Source of the DNA: Mangifera indica
Taxonomy: Eukaryota > Streptophyta > Magnoliopsida > Sapindales > Anacardiaceae
Assembly (NCBI RefSeq): GCF_011075055.1
Contig: NC_058155.1
Coordinates: 2,592,001 to 2,656,000 of the forward strand
Reading direction: 5' to 3'
Length of the DNA: 64,000 nt
Shown here in pieces: positions 1 to 10,682 of this stretch. The notes below the pieces were generated by a model. That model worked only from the letters and a program-made list of their open reading frames with translations. It ran no database searches and was not told where the DNA came from. Made by a program: the position numbers and the translations under genes. Position 1 is the first letter of the stretch. The number at the start of each line of letters is the position of its first letter.

Positions 1-2255
1 TTCATTAGCAAACAAAAGTGCAAAGAGAAAGCATGACCATCTAGGTCAGAATTGATTATCGACATCAAGTATTGTCTTACATTGGGAAGGTATGGTTGTA
101 TATAACCAATTACGATTAGAAAAACCTTTAGATTAAATGAAGAGCATGATGAAAATTAACAAGGAGGTATACACTTAAACACTCAAAGAATTTATGTATG
201 TGCATCATTCTTTATGCATGTACGCTCATGAAGGGTGTGATATCATCATACATGATGAATTAAGGTGTACGCTTGTGGCTTCAGGAGATTAATCGAACAT
301 TTATTGCACTATATACACATATATACAATCATAGAAAAGGTATGCTTTTGGCTTAGCTATGTGTAGGTCATACACAAATGAGCTTTATTGATTTTCAAAT
401 ATGATTTAAGGTCAATGAGGTGTTGTGATGTGCCCTAGAGATAAAAATATGAGTTGGGTACCTAAAATGATTAATGAACCTAAATAGAGTTAGATTAGAC
501 TAGAGTGATCTTTGAGAGAGTTTTAAGTAATCAAGTATCAATAGAGATTCGATTATCTTAAGAGATTTGAGATGAGTCAATACCAACAAGACATAGATGA
601 TGAGATTATGGGCTAACCTAAGAGAGAACCTGTTACATAGGCAACCCATAGATAGGGTATAGTTTATCGATCGATGTCTTTAGATAGAAAAGAGAATTGT
701 CAAGAATGCATGTCTGTCGATTAGCTAGGACTTACCAAAACATAAAAAGTCTGAGAATTATGGTTTATATTGACACACCAAGACTATGAGTCTATTAATT
801 GGCAAAGAGATAAAATAACCATGACTAGAGAGTTTTAGAGATTGGTCACTAGAGTGGGCATGATGATTCCTTTTATTCGATTGAGATTCGACAACCTTAG
901 ATTGAACTAGAGATAATTTTGGTTAGAAAAAGAAAAAGATATATTTGATTGATGGATTGTAGGATAGATCATTTTTACTTACTAAAAGTTTTTCACTCAC
1001 TCCCTTCATTGTGATTTTACAGGTAACGACAACAAGACAGTTGGTTAGTAATGTAGCAATATATAGCTAATGGACTTATAGGGATCCATATTATGATTTT
1101 GATTTATGATTTGATTTAAGAGATTAAAGATTCCATTTAGTAGACATTTGATTAATTGTTGGGTATGATTTTAATGCTTGGGATTGGATTTATTAATTAG
1201 ACTTGTTGGATATTATATGATTAATAATATTTGATGTTATTTAGACATTTGAAATTGTGCATGTTAGTGCCAGCATACTTAAATATGTATTGGGATTGTT
1301 AAACATGCATGATATTGATTTAATAACACTTTAAAGGATAGAATTTTTAGGGTAAGGTGTTACAAGAAGAAGAAATGAGAAAACATGCCCTACCCACAAA
1401 ACGAGTTACCTCTATAGGGTTACATTTATCTACCTTGGAAAGGCACTCATCATCTTGTGATCTCTTTTTTGGAGACCAGATTGGCCTGTCATTTGTTAAC
1501 CTCCAATGAACACTTATCGCCTATTTATTGTTGATTGGTATTGATAATCTTATAGGATTGTACTCCAAAAGAAATGATGCATAAGCTTTTCAACTGTATG
1601 GGTTGCTACAACAAATTGTTTACACTAGAAATCTCTTAGGAAAGCAAAGGACTCTTAGAGTTTTTAGAAAAACCTAAGATGAAAAAGTGATTGTTAATGA
1701 GTCTTTATAAGCAAATATAGGCGAAGTGGGAAGTAATCCTTATTAGTTGTTGTAACTCTACGGCATGTGTCATCGATCCAATGATGTGCATGAATTATGA
1801 CCGACAAGTCTTCTTGACATCATAAATCATAACAATTAACATACAACATGAGCATATGTCACATCAAACACAATGTATGAAGGACATCATCACAATGGCA
1901 TATAACCTCTCTTGACTCTTCACGTGTCTATTTATATAAAAAAGTAAAGAGTTTCCAAAGTCTTATATTCATACTCTAAAAACTAAGAGACACTTGTTAG
2001 ATGATGAAATTGGTCTTTATTTGAATTTGTTCGTATAGCACTAGCAAGTTATAATCAACAACTACATATAACTGAAATTCCCAAGGATTTCAAGCACGTC
2101 CAATTCATATTAGTATGAACACCCTTATGTTAGTCTTGTATGTTGTAGATTGAAGTAAATAAATATTGAAGCATTTTCTTTACAATCTTCTTTCTAATAA
2201 AATTGTTTTTGAATGGGGTGATATAAAGAAAAAGAAAAGGAAAGCATCTTAGAGA
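1..2255. other. Region without a recognisable gene
   Basis: No open reading frame of note and no recognisable protein similarity on either strand. A strong TATA-like run (tatttatataaaaaag) lies near 1930-1945 on the plus strand and could be a relic promoter of a retroelement, but nothing downstream supports this. The stretch from about 420 to 1365 begins TGTTGTG and ends GTGTTACA, which loosely resembles an LTR, but I found no target-site duplication. Confidence 0.4.
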
Positions 2256-2786
2256 TTACCTTGAGCTAGATTCGCCAACATAGAAATTTTTAGTTTTCAA
2301 TTTCTTGGACTCTGGTTTCTCATCCCTTGACTGTAAGTTTGGACCCCAAACTCCACACTTTTTCACTTTGCAAAAATTTGCTCTTTTAGTAATATAATTC
2401 TCAACATAAAATCGGACGGTTATCTCACAATATTTGTAATCTTTAATTGTCGACATAAAAGCGAAATCATATCCCAAGAATACATGATCAGAGTCCACAT
2501 AGTCAGGTCCAGTACCACGCTCCCATCCCTTCAAAGTTCCATAGAACACATCCACTATACCATTTTCTCTTGTAAGCAAGAACTCTAACCCAATCGCCAA
2601 ATCCTGTCCTTTATTATGATAGTCTCAAAACTCCACAACAACACAGGTAAGAAAAGAAGTCAACTTCATTGGGTGAAGATCTACCTGTAGGTCTAGAGTT
2701 ATATAAGATCCTGCACTTTGAGAGACCATCCACTCTGGAATTTCACTTCCAGGGAAACAGATACAAAAATCCTTTCGATGATATGC
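2256..2786 (-). CDS. TNL exon 5: post-LRR C-terminal domain, with internal stop
   Basis: Acceptor tttgtacag|GCA at 2786. The frame reads CFPGSEIPEWMVSQSAGSY, the hallmark post-LRR (C-JID-like) motif of TNL proteins, and reaches TGA at 2627-2625 after 53 codons. The same frame continues with DYHN..DLAIGLEFLL and DSDHVFLGYDF, ending at TAA 2258-2256, so the stop interrupts a recognisable domain rather than ending it. The last codons AGCTCAAG|GTAATC could also be a donor to a further exon. Confidence 0.7.
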
Positions 2787-2880
2787 CTGTACAAAAATAA
2801 ACAAGGACGTGGTTAAACTTTAAAATATATCATTTACAATTTTTTTTTTCTGATAATGATAATGAACATCATATGAAATA

Positions 2881-2949
2881 AGGAAGATTCTCAACCATTC
2901 ACACCACCATAGGAAGATTCTCAACCATACATACCATCATAGGAAGATA
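2881..2949. repeat. 30-bp tandem duplication at the exon 4 donor
   Basis: The unit beginning aggaagattctcaaccat occurs at 2881-2910 and 2911-2940, followed by nine bases of a third unit. The duplication spans the exon 4 splice donor and creates a second, weaker donor-like GTGTGA in the upstream copy. Confidence 0.9.
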
Positions 2950-3882
2950 ACCGGTTTTCATCCATTCCAAAATTACTTCATAGATGGTATCTTGCTCTAG
3001 TTCAAAACAATTGCTAAAGTTAATTCTGATGCATTGAAGATCATATCTGATGAGGAGAAGGTACCAAGTTACTAATCCTACCAATGCTATGCAATTGTTT
3101 GCATTTAAAATTCCTAATTTATATGGAAGCCTTGGTATGGCTCGAAGCCTCTGGCAATAGCTTATGTCAAGATAAGACAATACAGACAAGTGACAAATGC
3201 TTACGGGAATGCTCTCAAAAAAGTTTCTACCAAGATGTAAACTTCGTAGTGTGGATAACTGACCTAGATTGGTCGGCAACTTCTCAATACCACAGCTAGT
3301 TAGATCTAGTTCTTCAAGACAACACAAATTGAGAATGGACATTGGTAATTCTCTTGTAGTGACCATCTTTGCTTTAAGCAGCCTCAAAGCTTTTAAATTT
3401 CCCAAGTTATTAGGCAACCCGTGAAGTTTTGAACACCCTGAGAGATTGAGATATTCAAGAGACTTTAACTCGTAGATATTTATTGGAAGTCTCTCAAGCT
3501 TAAAACAGTCTTTCAAATCCAATATAATTAGCCTAGATAAATTCTCTATAGAGGACGGCAACTTCTCTATTGCAGTTTCATCTAAATATAACTCTTTCAT
3601 ATTCCAGAAGATTCGTGGAAACTCCTTAAGATTTGAGCATCCAGAAAAGATTACTCTTTCAAGAGATTGTAGACGAATATCTGTTGGAAGACTAACAAGA
3701 CTTCTACAGTGCCTCAGATTTAAGATACGAAGCTTATAATTGAGGTCATCTAAGGATGAGACAATCTCACACAAACTTGTACAACTTTCTAAAATCAAAC
3801 TCTCAGGATTTGGGGCCAGTGAGAGATCTTGGAGTTTTAAATGTTTAGAGTAGCTAAGGTTTACATGTTTCAAACAATCAAG
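2935..3882 (-). CDS. TNL exon 4: leucine-rich repeats
   Basis: The exon has 316 codons (residues 635-950) with about ten plant LRR units of the LxxLxxLxLxxCxxLxxLP type, for example LEYLNLSGCSKLHGLP and LEELDLTSCGIEKLP. The end matches the usual NxxNC and FSNCFELEQ region. The expected acceptor immediately before CTT at 3882 reads CAA, not CAG, and no other AG gives an open frame nearby. The donor ATG|GTATGT at 2935 lies inside a 30-bp tandem duplication. Reading through would join exon 3 in frame only if the non-canonical site were used. Confidence 0.8.
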
Positions 3883-4405
3883 TTGTAAATTGGAAAGAAA
3901 TAATCAATAATACAATTTGATATTTAGAACTCAAAAATAGAAATAATAATGTTTAGAGGAAGGACCTATCCAATTTTTTCCAAGGACCAAACTTTGTCTT
4001 TTTTTTTTTTCAATCCTATTCAAAATACTAAATTTTAAAATTTTCTTAGTGAAAGAATCAAATTTTTACATTTTCAAATTAAACAAACTAAACTTTTACT
4101 ATTCCCTATTAAATATATCAAACTGATCACTTTGTTTTCAAATCAAAACAAGATAAAAAATCTTAATTGTGTTTGTTTAATATCTTAGATAAGAATTATT
4201 AAAAATTTAGTTTATTCAAAAAAAATCTGAAAATTCAAATTATTTTAATAGAAAATTTTAGGAGTTCAGTCTCTTCAATAAATAACAAAAAAAAAAAACA
4301 AAGTTTGATCACTTGAGTATATATAAAAAAGAGTGATAGCTCAATGCCCCGATAGATCTTGCTATCTCCAAAACATATCATAATATAAATGTCACTGTTT
4401 ATTAC

Positions 4406-4714
4406 CTGGACAGTAGGCCAAAGTTGTTTAATATTGCTATGAGGCATGTCAAGGGCGATCAGGTTCTTGGGAAAAATGTTTGACTGCAATGATTTCAATG
4501 GACATCCATGCCAACACAAGTATCGTAGTTTACTCGAAACATAACGAAGCTCTTGGGAAACATGCACCTTATTAATATCAATCTCTTCATTGAGCGCATT
4601 ATGCAACTTAAAGAGTCTAAGTTGATCCATCTTTGCTAGTGCACTAGGTTCTAAGTATATGATCTCTCCTTGTTTAGACATGTCTAAACATATGCCTTCA
4701 ATTGCATTAGAAAT
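4406..4714 (-). CDS. TNL exon 3: linker and first LRRs
   Basis: Acceptor tatcag|ATT at 4714 and donor CAG|GTAATA at 4406 are both canonical and phase 0, giving 103 codons (residues 532-634). The product contains NAIEGICLDMSK and ELRYLCWHGCPLKSL-like blocks that mark the start of the LRR in TNL proteins, ending IKQLWPTVQ. The continuation expected by homology (LDCLKHVNLSYS) is found at the start of exon 4. Confidence 0.8.
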
Positions 4715-4920
4715 CTGATACAAATAAAAGATGATAATTAGCTAGCAATAAACTCTTGAAGAGTTTATTAACATAGGTAATATAATTTTTTTCAAGTCTC
4801 TTCTGAAGTGACTCAAAATAAGTCAAACTCATCCAAGCTAATGCAAATAGGAAAAGTGCAGATATAACTCACAAAAGGTATATTTTAAATAAAAAATTAG
4901 ATAATGTATTTAACACTTAC

Positions 4921-5998
4921 CTTATTTTCCTCCAATACTCTATACACATCCTTATGGTACCATAAACGACTACGTTTACCAAGTTCTTTTGCAGATTCTT
5001 GTCGAACTATTTCCCAACCCATTTCTTGAATCAAATCATGCATTGTTATCTTGTAATCTTCTGTCACAGTTATAAGACACTTATCACTGAGAACACTTAG
5101 TCCAATTTCAGTCTCGTAATCACAAGCATCCAAGAAGTCAATCACGAAATCTTTATTCTCCCATTTAAAGAAACATGCGATATCTAGAAATATGTTCTGC
5201 TCGTCATCATTTAGTTCATCATAACTTATTTTTAGTACCTTATGAATATCCTTATGTGGAATTATTTCAAATTTTTTCAATGCACTTTCCCAAACTTGTT
5301 TTGACTTGCCAAGTAAGCAACAGCCTAACACTTTAAGAGCTAAGGGAACACCTTTAGTATATTTTACTACCCTTTTTGACAAATCCTCATAATCTATATT
5401 GGGACGATTTTGTCGAAAAGCATACCAACTAAAAAGCTTAAGAGCTTCATTGCTACATAGCCCCTTTATCTTACATATATTAGTATCATTAACTCCACAA
5501 TTTTGAAGCACTTGTTTGTCTGTTGCTGTTATAATGATTCGACTTCCCGAACCCAAATGATTAATGTTTTCAATTAAAGATTCTACTTGCTCTAAATTAG
5601 TCACATCATCAAAAACAATAAGAACTCTTCTACGACCAAGCCTTCCTTTTTTGAAGCCAATAGGATTCTCTAATAAAGTAGAAAGCAGTTCTCGCCGCAT
5701 TGGAGTTAATCCATAAGGACTTGTTGATTCTTCCCTAATATTTCTAGCAAAGTATGAACCATCAAACTGATTGCTTATGTTATCAAATACACTCTTTGCA
5801 ATAGTTGTCTTTCCTATACCACGCATTCCCCAAATTCCTACAATGTTAACATTTGGCAATCCAATTTGCAATAAAGACACAATTTTGTGAATGACTGATT
5901 CTAACCCAACCAATTTCTTGTCGTTATTACTTGGGGACAAGAAATTTAAGATCTTCAAAACATCTTCAAAAACTTTCTGCGCAAGATAATAATTAGTC
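4921..5998 (-). CDS. TNL exon 2: NB-ARC domain
   Basis: The acceptor tttgttag|G at 5999/5998 has a strong pyrimidine tract and completes codon 172. The exon runs to residue 531, with donor AAG|GTAAGTG at 4921. Visible NB-ARC motifs in order: P-loop GMRGIGKTT (residues 229-237; the usual third Gly is Arg, but GKTT is intact), kinase-2 VLIVFDDV, RNBS-B GSGSRIIITATDK (usually TTRDK), GVPLAL, FLDIACFF, and the MHD motif at 491-493 (ITMHDLIQEMGWEIV). All blocks are present and uninterrupted, so the switch module looks intact. ADP/ATP binding is family knowledge, not shown here. Confidence 0.88.
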
Positions 5999-6075
5999 CT
6001 AACAAAAGTGAAAAAGAAAATCTTAAAAATGTAATAAATTATCAAGTAATGAAAAAAAAATTTCCAAAAACAATG

Positions 6076-6154
6076 TTGAGAGTCTAGGTAAAGGTATGGA
6101 GCTAAAGTTTAAAGTTCAAATCCCCATGTTCTACCGGATTAAAAAAAAAAAAAA
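6076..6154 (+). repeat. Possible tRNA-derived SINE fragment in intron 1
   Basis: A segment with a B-box-like aaagttcaaatcccc and a terminal A-rich run sits in intron 1 of the TNL gene. The A box is poor and no target duplication was found. This is a weak call. Confidence 0.2.
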
Positions 6155-6917
6155 CAAATCCATGCTTAATGTTGAGTGACTTATTACTCTCATAAAACAT
6201 TAAAGCTCAAATTGCCGTTATATCATAGGGATGGTAGAGGAACATTATATCATAAGCTTTTAGGTAACATGGTATCACTTTCAATCGGATAAAGTAAAGT
6301 TAAAAATCCCAATTTCCTTTTTTTTTCTTTTTATTTTTCTAAAGAGTCAAGAAAGCCTTAACATAAAAACATTAAAAAAATATGATGGACAATGAGATTT
6401 TCAAATAATGAATTTCAGTATTCTTGTTCAAACAAAAGCATAAAATATTTTTCGAGTACTTAGCTAGCTACTTAATTTGTGAATTTGAATGTGAGAGTCT
6501 CTTTTATTAGGCATTGAAGAAAAAATCTTCATCAATTCAGTGAAATATATATGGAAACGACAGAGTTTTGAAGTGTATCTGTTGCGAAAAAATGGTTTCA
6601 AGGGGAAATATTTTTCATTTTGTCTTGTGTGTTTGAGAAGCGTCTAAATGTTAGGGCTCTGCTTCTAAAGTAGATTATTGTTTCCTTCTTAGATCCAAAA
6701 GTGCAATAATCAGACTATCAGAATTATTTTCAAGAATCTTGCTAACTATCATTTGTTGTCATTTTTCTATATAAAAACAAGAAGTTATATCCTTGATTAT
6801 TAAAATCTTGATATAAAATGTTTAATTTTTTCTATCTCTTCAACTACTTGATATAAAATGTGAAAGTTTAAATCGGCTGAAACTACAAGAGTAGTAAAAT
6901 AAAGGGTAGAGAATTAC

Positions 6918-7432
6918 GTTTTCTGATTCGATGTCCTGCCTGATATGTTGGCTGCGTCTGTCAAAGCGTTCTTCCATGCCTGAACCTTTTCCTTGAATTG
7001 TTCTTCTGTCATTTGTAGCTTCTTTAGTTTCTCCTCATGAAAACTTCCTACAAGCCTGGCAAATCCATCTCCAAAAGTTCCAGTTTGATTCCTTACTTCT
7101 GACGGATCTATGTGATAGAAAACTGGTATTATCGCCTGTTTTTGCGTTTTCTTGCACTCCATGATCTTCACAAGTTCTTCAAGACACCATCTTGAAGACG
7201 CATAACCTTTCGAGAAAATTATAACTGAAATCATTGCTTCTTCAATTGCAGTCACAAGAGACAACGAAATCTTCTCTCCTCTGTCAAGTTCATGATCAGT
7301 GAAAACATCTATATTTTCCCGCTTCAAAACTCCATGCAAAGTACTGGTAAATGTTGTCCGGGTGTCCTCGCCGCAGAAACTGAGGAAAACGTCATGCTTC
7401 CTCGATCCAACAGCCCTAGAAGAAGAAGCCAT
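6918..7432 (-). CDS. TNL exon 1: TIR domain
   Basis: The exon encodes residues 1-171 plus two bases of codon 172. The TIR core starts at KHDVFLSF (residues 12-19). The usual SFRGEDTR motif reads SFCGEDTR here, an Arg-to-Cys change at residue 20. The alpha-C motif SRWCLEELVKI (residues 80-90) keeps the Glu expected to be the NADase catalytic residue (E86), followed by PVFYHIDPSEVR at 103-114. The start ATG opens MASSSRAV, typical for the family. The donor is AC|GTAATT at 6918/6917. The usual SGW near the exon end is SGR here. Confidence 0.85.
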
Positions 7433-7523
7433 CGTACTTAATAGACTTTCAGGAGTAAAGCAGCGCCGTCTCAGAAAGCAATATAAAAACTTTTGCCATA
7501 GAAGTGTGATTGTTTAGCCTACT

Positions 7524-8135
7524 AATCAGCTATTGTCTTGAACCACCAGGGAGTTTAATTAAAGTTTACTTTTAATTAATTATTTCTTATCTCTGCCTGA
7601 TTGACATTCATTTCACCTACCGAGGACTTTTTCTTTCTTTTTTTTCCTGTCGCGCGGGAATCTAGTCCCAAATTTCTATATATTCTTTTTAGGCCGACAG
7701 ACTTATTCTCACCTAAAACAAACTGACATTTATTAAGCATTAAAAATTTAAATTTTTATTTATAAATTATTAAAATTAAAAAGTTTGTTAATTATAAAAA
7801 TAAAATAATTAGATAATTAATGATATTAAAAAAATAAAATTTATCTCTTTTTTATAAATTTTAAAATTAATAATTTAAAATTTTAAAAAAAAAATTACAT
7901 TTTCACTAAAGAATCCAGCCCTATTTGTATGTAAAACTTGCCTTTCTCAAACCTCTGTACAATCAGCTGTCGTCTCAAACCATGGACAAAGTTTAATTTA
8001 ACTTTTAATTAATTATTTCTTATCTCTCTCTGTCTTGGTTGAAATTTGCTGCATTTTCACCTCCCAAGGATTGCTTTTGCCGCGTGGGAATCTAGTCCCG
8101 AATTTCTATATGTTTTTTTTTTTTCTTTAAGGTCA
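7524..8135. repeat. Duplicated upstream segment of the TNL gene
   Basis: 7524-7705 and 7961-8135 are diverged direct copies. Shared landmarks are aatcagct.tcgtct, tttaattaattatttcttatctct and gcgggaatctagtccc.aatttctatat. The first copy begins about 90 bases upstream of the TNL start codon and probably contains its promoter; the second lies 430 bases further out. The AT-rich stretch between them (7710-7920) holds nothing recognisable. Confidence 0.75.
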
Positions 8136-8335
8136 AACATATTCAGTTGGCAGAAGTTCAGTTATAAAAAGCTGGTAACTTCGGCGAACGTGTTGCGCTC
8201 CTCGGGACAGAGCGCGTCCTCGAGTTGGATGACAATAAGTTCACTTTTCTCGTGATGCCATCTCATTGTCAAAATAATTTATCCTAGTTCTGTATTTTTA
8301 AATAAACAATAACATTAGTGTTGATATATTTTAGT

Positions 8336-9935
8336 GGGAAATTATATTAAATACTTATTTTATTTTTTTATTAAATAAAATTATCTATTTCACTTATTTT
8401 TTAAGTAAAAATATCTATTTCTTATTTTTAAATAAAAATGTTCTAATTTTTTTTAAATATTAAAATTATCTTTTACCACATTTATATAAACCTTCTTACT
8501 TTTACTCTTACTCTTATTATATATACTTTTTATATTACTTAAATACTCACTCTCACTCTCATTTTTATTTAATATCAATTATTATTGATTCGTTTGAAAG
8601 AAATAAGTTGATATTTCTGAATTCAAATCAAAAAAATCAATTCATAAAAAAAAGTATTTATATGAATTTTAACTTAAAACTTAATTTTATTTGTTAAATC
8701 TATTTTGTATGTTATGTAAAAGGGGCATTTGGATAGTTGATAATAGTTTAGGGGTTAAATGAAATGGGGCATTTTGATATTACACAATATAAAAGGATTT
8801 AAATAACATGTTAAAAATAAATAGACATATTGAAATATCCTATAATGTCAATAATAAAAAAATACTCAAAAATCTGAAAAAATAGATCTAAATTTTGAAA
8901 ACTACACATTCGAATAGCTTAGGAATAAAAAAACCAAAAAATAGGTTTGAAATTTCATAATCACATCATAAAACATGTCTCGAAAGACACAAAACTAAAG
9001 AGATAGATGTCAAATTTGAAAACTACATATTAAAAAAGTCTAGCCCAGTCACAAACAAGCTCAAAATCATAAAAATAAAAAATTCTAAATTTGGTAAAAC
9101 AAAAAAACTGCATAATACAGACTGAAACAGTTTTATTTGGGCCTCCAAATTAGGCACAATCGGCAAAGCTAATTTTCATTATAAAACTCAAAATGAGCTT
9201 CATATTGATATATTACAGGCCCCGTAACTCCTCCCGGATCAAACGTTATGGGCGTTCAAAGTCCATTGCCTACAAACTATAGTTTAAAAAAAGTCAATTT
9301 TCAGTCAACCCACAGTTTTCAAAGTTCAGTGTAAAATTTCCCATGAACCCCTGTGGATCTCCCCCTCTTCCCCCTTCCCCCAAAATTTTGAAAACGCTAA
9401 ATTCCCCCCTTTCCCCATGAGCGCCCATAGGAGATTAACGTAGCGTCAACAAATTTAATCTATTTTCTGGCTAAAACTCATCATCTTAGCCTTTAATTTC
9501 AACGTAAATCAAATCTATACATCCAATAACACAAAACCCCTCAAGAAATTGAAACAAAATAACCAAGAATCAAAATATTTTATGAATTGTTCAAAATCAA
9601 AATCTTAAACATTCAAACCTCAAAATCTCCCTCAAATCTCAATACTCTTAACAATAAATTGATTTAAACAAGAAGTAGGATGATGTACTATCCTTATTTG
9701 TCTTTTTTGGTTGTCAAAAAATACGAAAAATCGACGGAAAAGACCAAAACCCGTTGCACTCGTGGGAGATTCAAATTTTTCTCTGAATTTGAACAGTAAA
9801 TTTGTAGAAAATGTAGGGTTTATATATAAGGGCAGTTTAGTTATTTCCTAAATTAAGGGCATTTTTGTTTAATCCTTAGAGTTTTGAATAATTTTGCTTA
9901 ACACCCTTTAGTTTAAGACATTTATATAATTTCCC
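8336..9935. mobile_element. E1: non-autonomous MULE, internal-deletion derivative of M2
   Basis: The element starts GGGAAATTATATTAAATAC and ends with the inverted counterpart (TATATAATTTCCC), flanked by TATTTTAGT and TATTTTAAA, a 9-bp target duplication with two changes. Its first ~450 bases match the left end of M2 (from 36853), including the tatataaaccttct..actcttactctt stretch. Its last ~700 bases match the right end of M2 (about 48760-49480), including aacacaaaacccctcaagaaatt. The middle passes almost directly from the left-array unit to the right-array unit near 8840, with no coding sequence. It therefore looks like an M2-type element that lost its genes. Confidence 0.75.
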
Positions 9936-10682
9936 TATTTTAAAGTAGTGGTATGAATATAAATTTTATATAGATAATAATATATTATTATATAATTAGG
10001 TAAATTAAAATTAAAAAAATATTTTATTATATTATTATTTATATATAATATTTGTGTTCAATAATACATATATTTTGTTAATTGTGAAAAGTATGCATAA
10101 CATAGAATTTAGTATGTAAAACATATGTAATTAAACATAATTTTTTTAAGTTATTATATAAAACTATAATTTCGATCGAACCGGTCGGTTCAAACGGTTC
10201 GACCGGTTCAACCGAAACCAATATTCAAAATGGTTTTTACTTTGATCCGATTTTAAAAATCTTGCTCCTAACAATAAATTAATTCAAACAAGAAGTGGGA
10301 TGATGTACTATCTTTATTTTTCTTTTTTGGTTGTTGAAAAACACGAAAAATCAATGGAAAAGAACAAAATCCGTTGCGCTTGTGGGAGATCCGAATTTTT
10401 ATCTGAATTTGAACAATAAATCTGTAAAAAATGTGGGGTTTATATATAAGGGCAGTTTAGTCATTTTCCAAATTGAGGGTATTTTTGCTTAATCCTTAGA
10501 GTTTTGAACAATTTTGCTTAACACCCTTTAGTTTAAGACATTTATTATAATTTCCCTATTTTAAAGTAGTAATATGAATATAAAGTTTTATATAAATAAT
10601 AATATATTATTGTATAATTAGATAAATCAAAATTAAAAAATATATTTTATTATATCATTATTTATATATAATATTTGTGTAT
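9645..10682. repeat. Tandem duplication of the E1 right end, with an hAT-type remnant between
   Basis: Copy 1 (9645-10080) and copy 2 (10265-10682) share the right end of E1 and the flanking AT-rich DNA, so this is a segmental duplication and not a second insertion. Between them (10171-10264) lies a fragment with gaaccggtcggttcaaacgg and gattttaaaaatcttg. That is the terminus of the same small hAT-like family as the nested element at 18442. The sequence after it, CTCCTAAC, matches CTCTTAAC at the start of copy 1. Confidence 0.7.

Larger units (their letters stand above)
2256..7432 (-). pseudogene. TIR-NB-LRR (TNL) resistance gene, five exons, probably defective
   Basis: TNL proteins are intracellular immune receptors: the NB-ARC is a nucleotide switch, the LRR and post-LRR parts sense effectors, and the TIR domain is an NADase. 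Exons inferred on the minus strand are 7432-6918, 5998-4921, 4714-4406, 3882-2935 and 2786-2256. Phases agree (2 at the first junction, 0 at the others) and donors are canonical GT. The predicted chain is 1003 residues to a premature stop, or about 1126 if that stop is ignored. Two lesions stand out: the acceptor before the LRR exon reads CAA (3885-3883) where CAG is expected, and an in-frame TGA lies at 2627-2625. Domain content is complete, so inactivation is recent or the gene survives as a truncated or mis-spliced form. Transcript data would decide. Confidence 0.8.

Noticed and set aside
421..1365. Possible solo LTR (TGTTGTG ... GTGTTACA)
   Set aside because: No matching target duplication and no second copy in the window. 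The end motifs are common by chance in AT-rich DNA.
8046..8255. Plus-strand reading frame upstream of the TNL gene
   Set aside because: It lies in the outer copy of the duplicated upstream segment. Its residues have no protein-family character.
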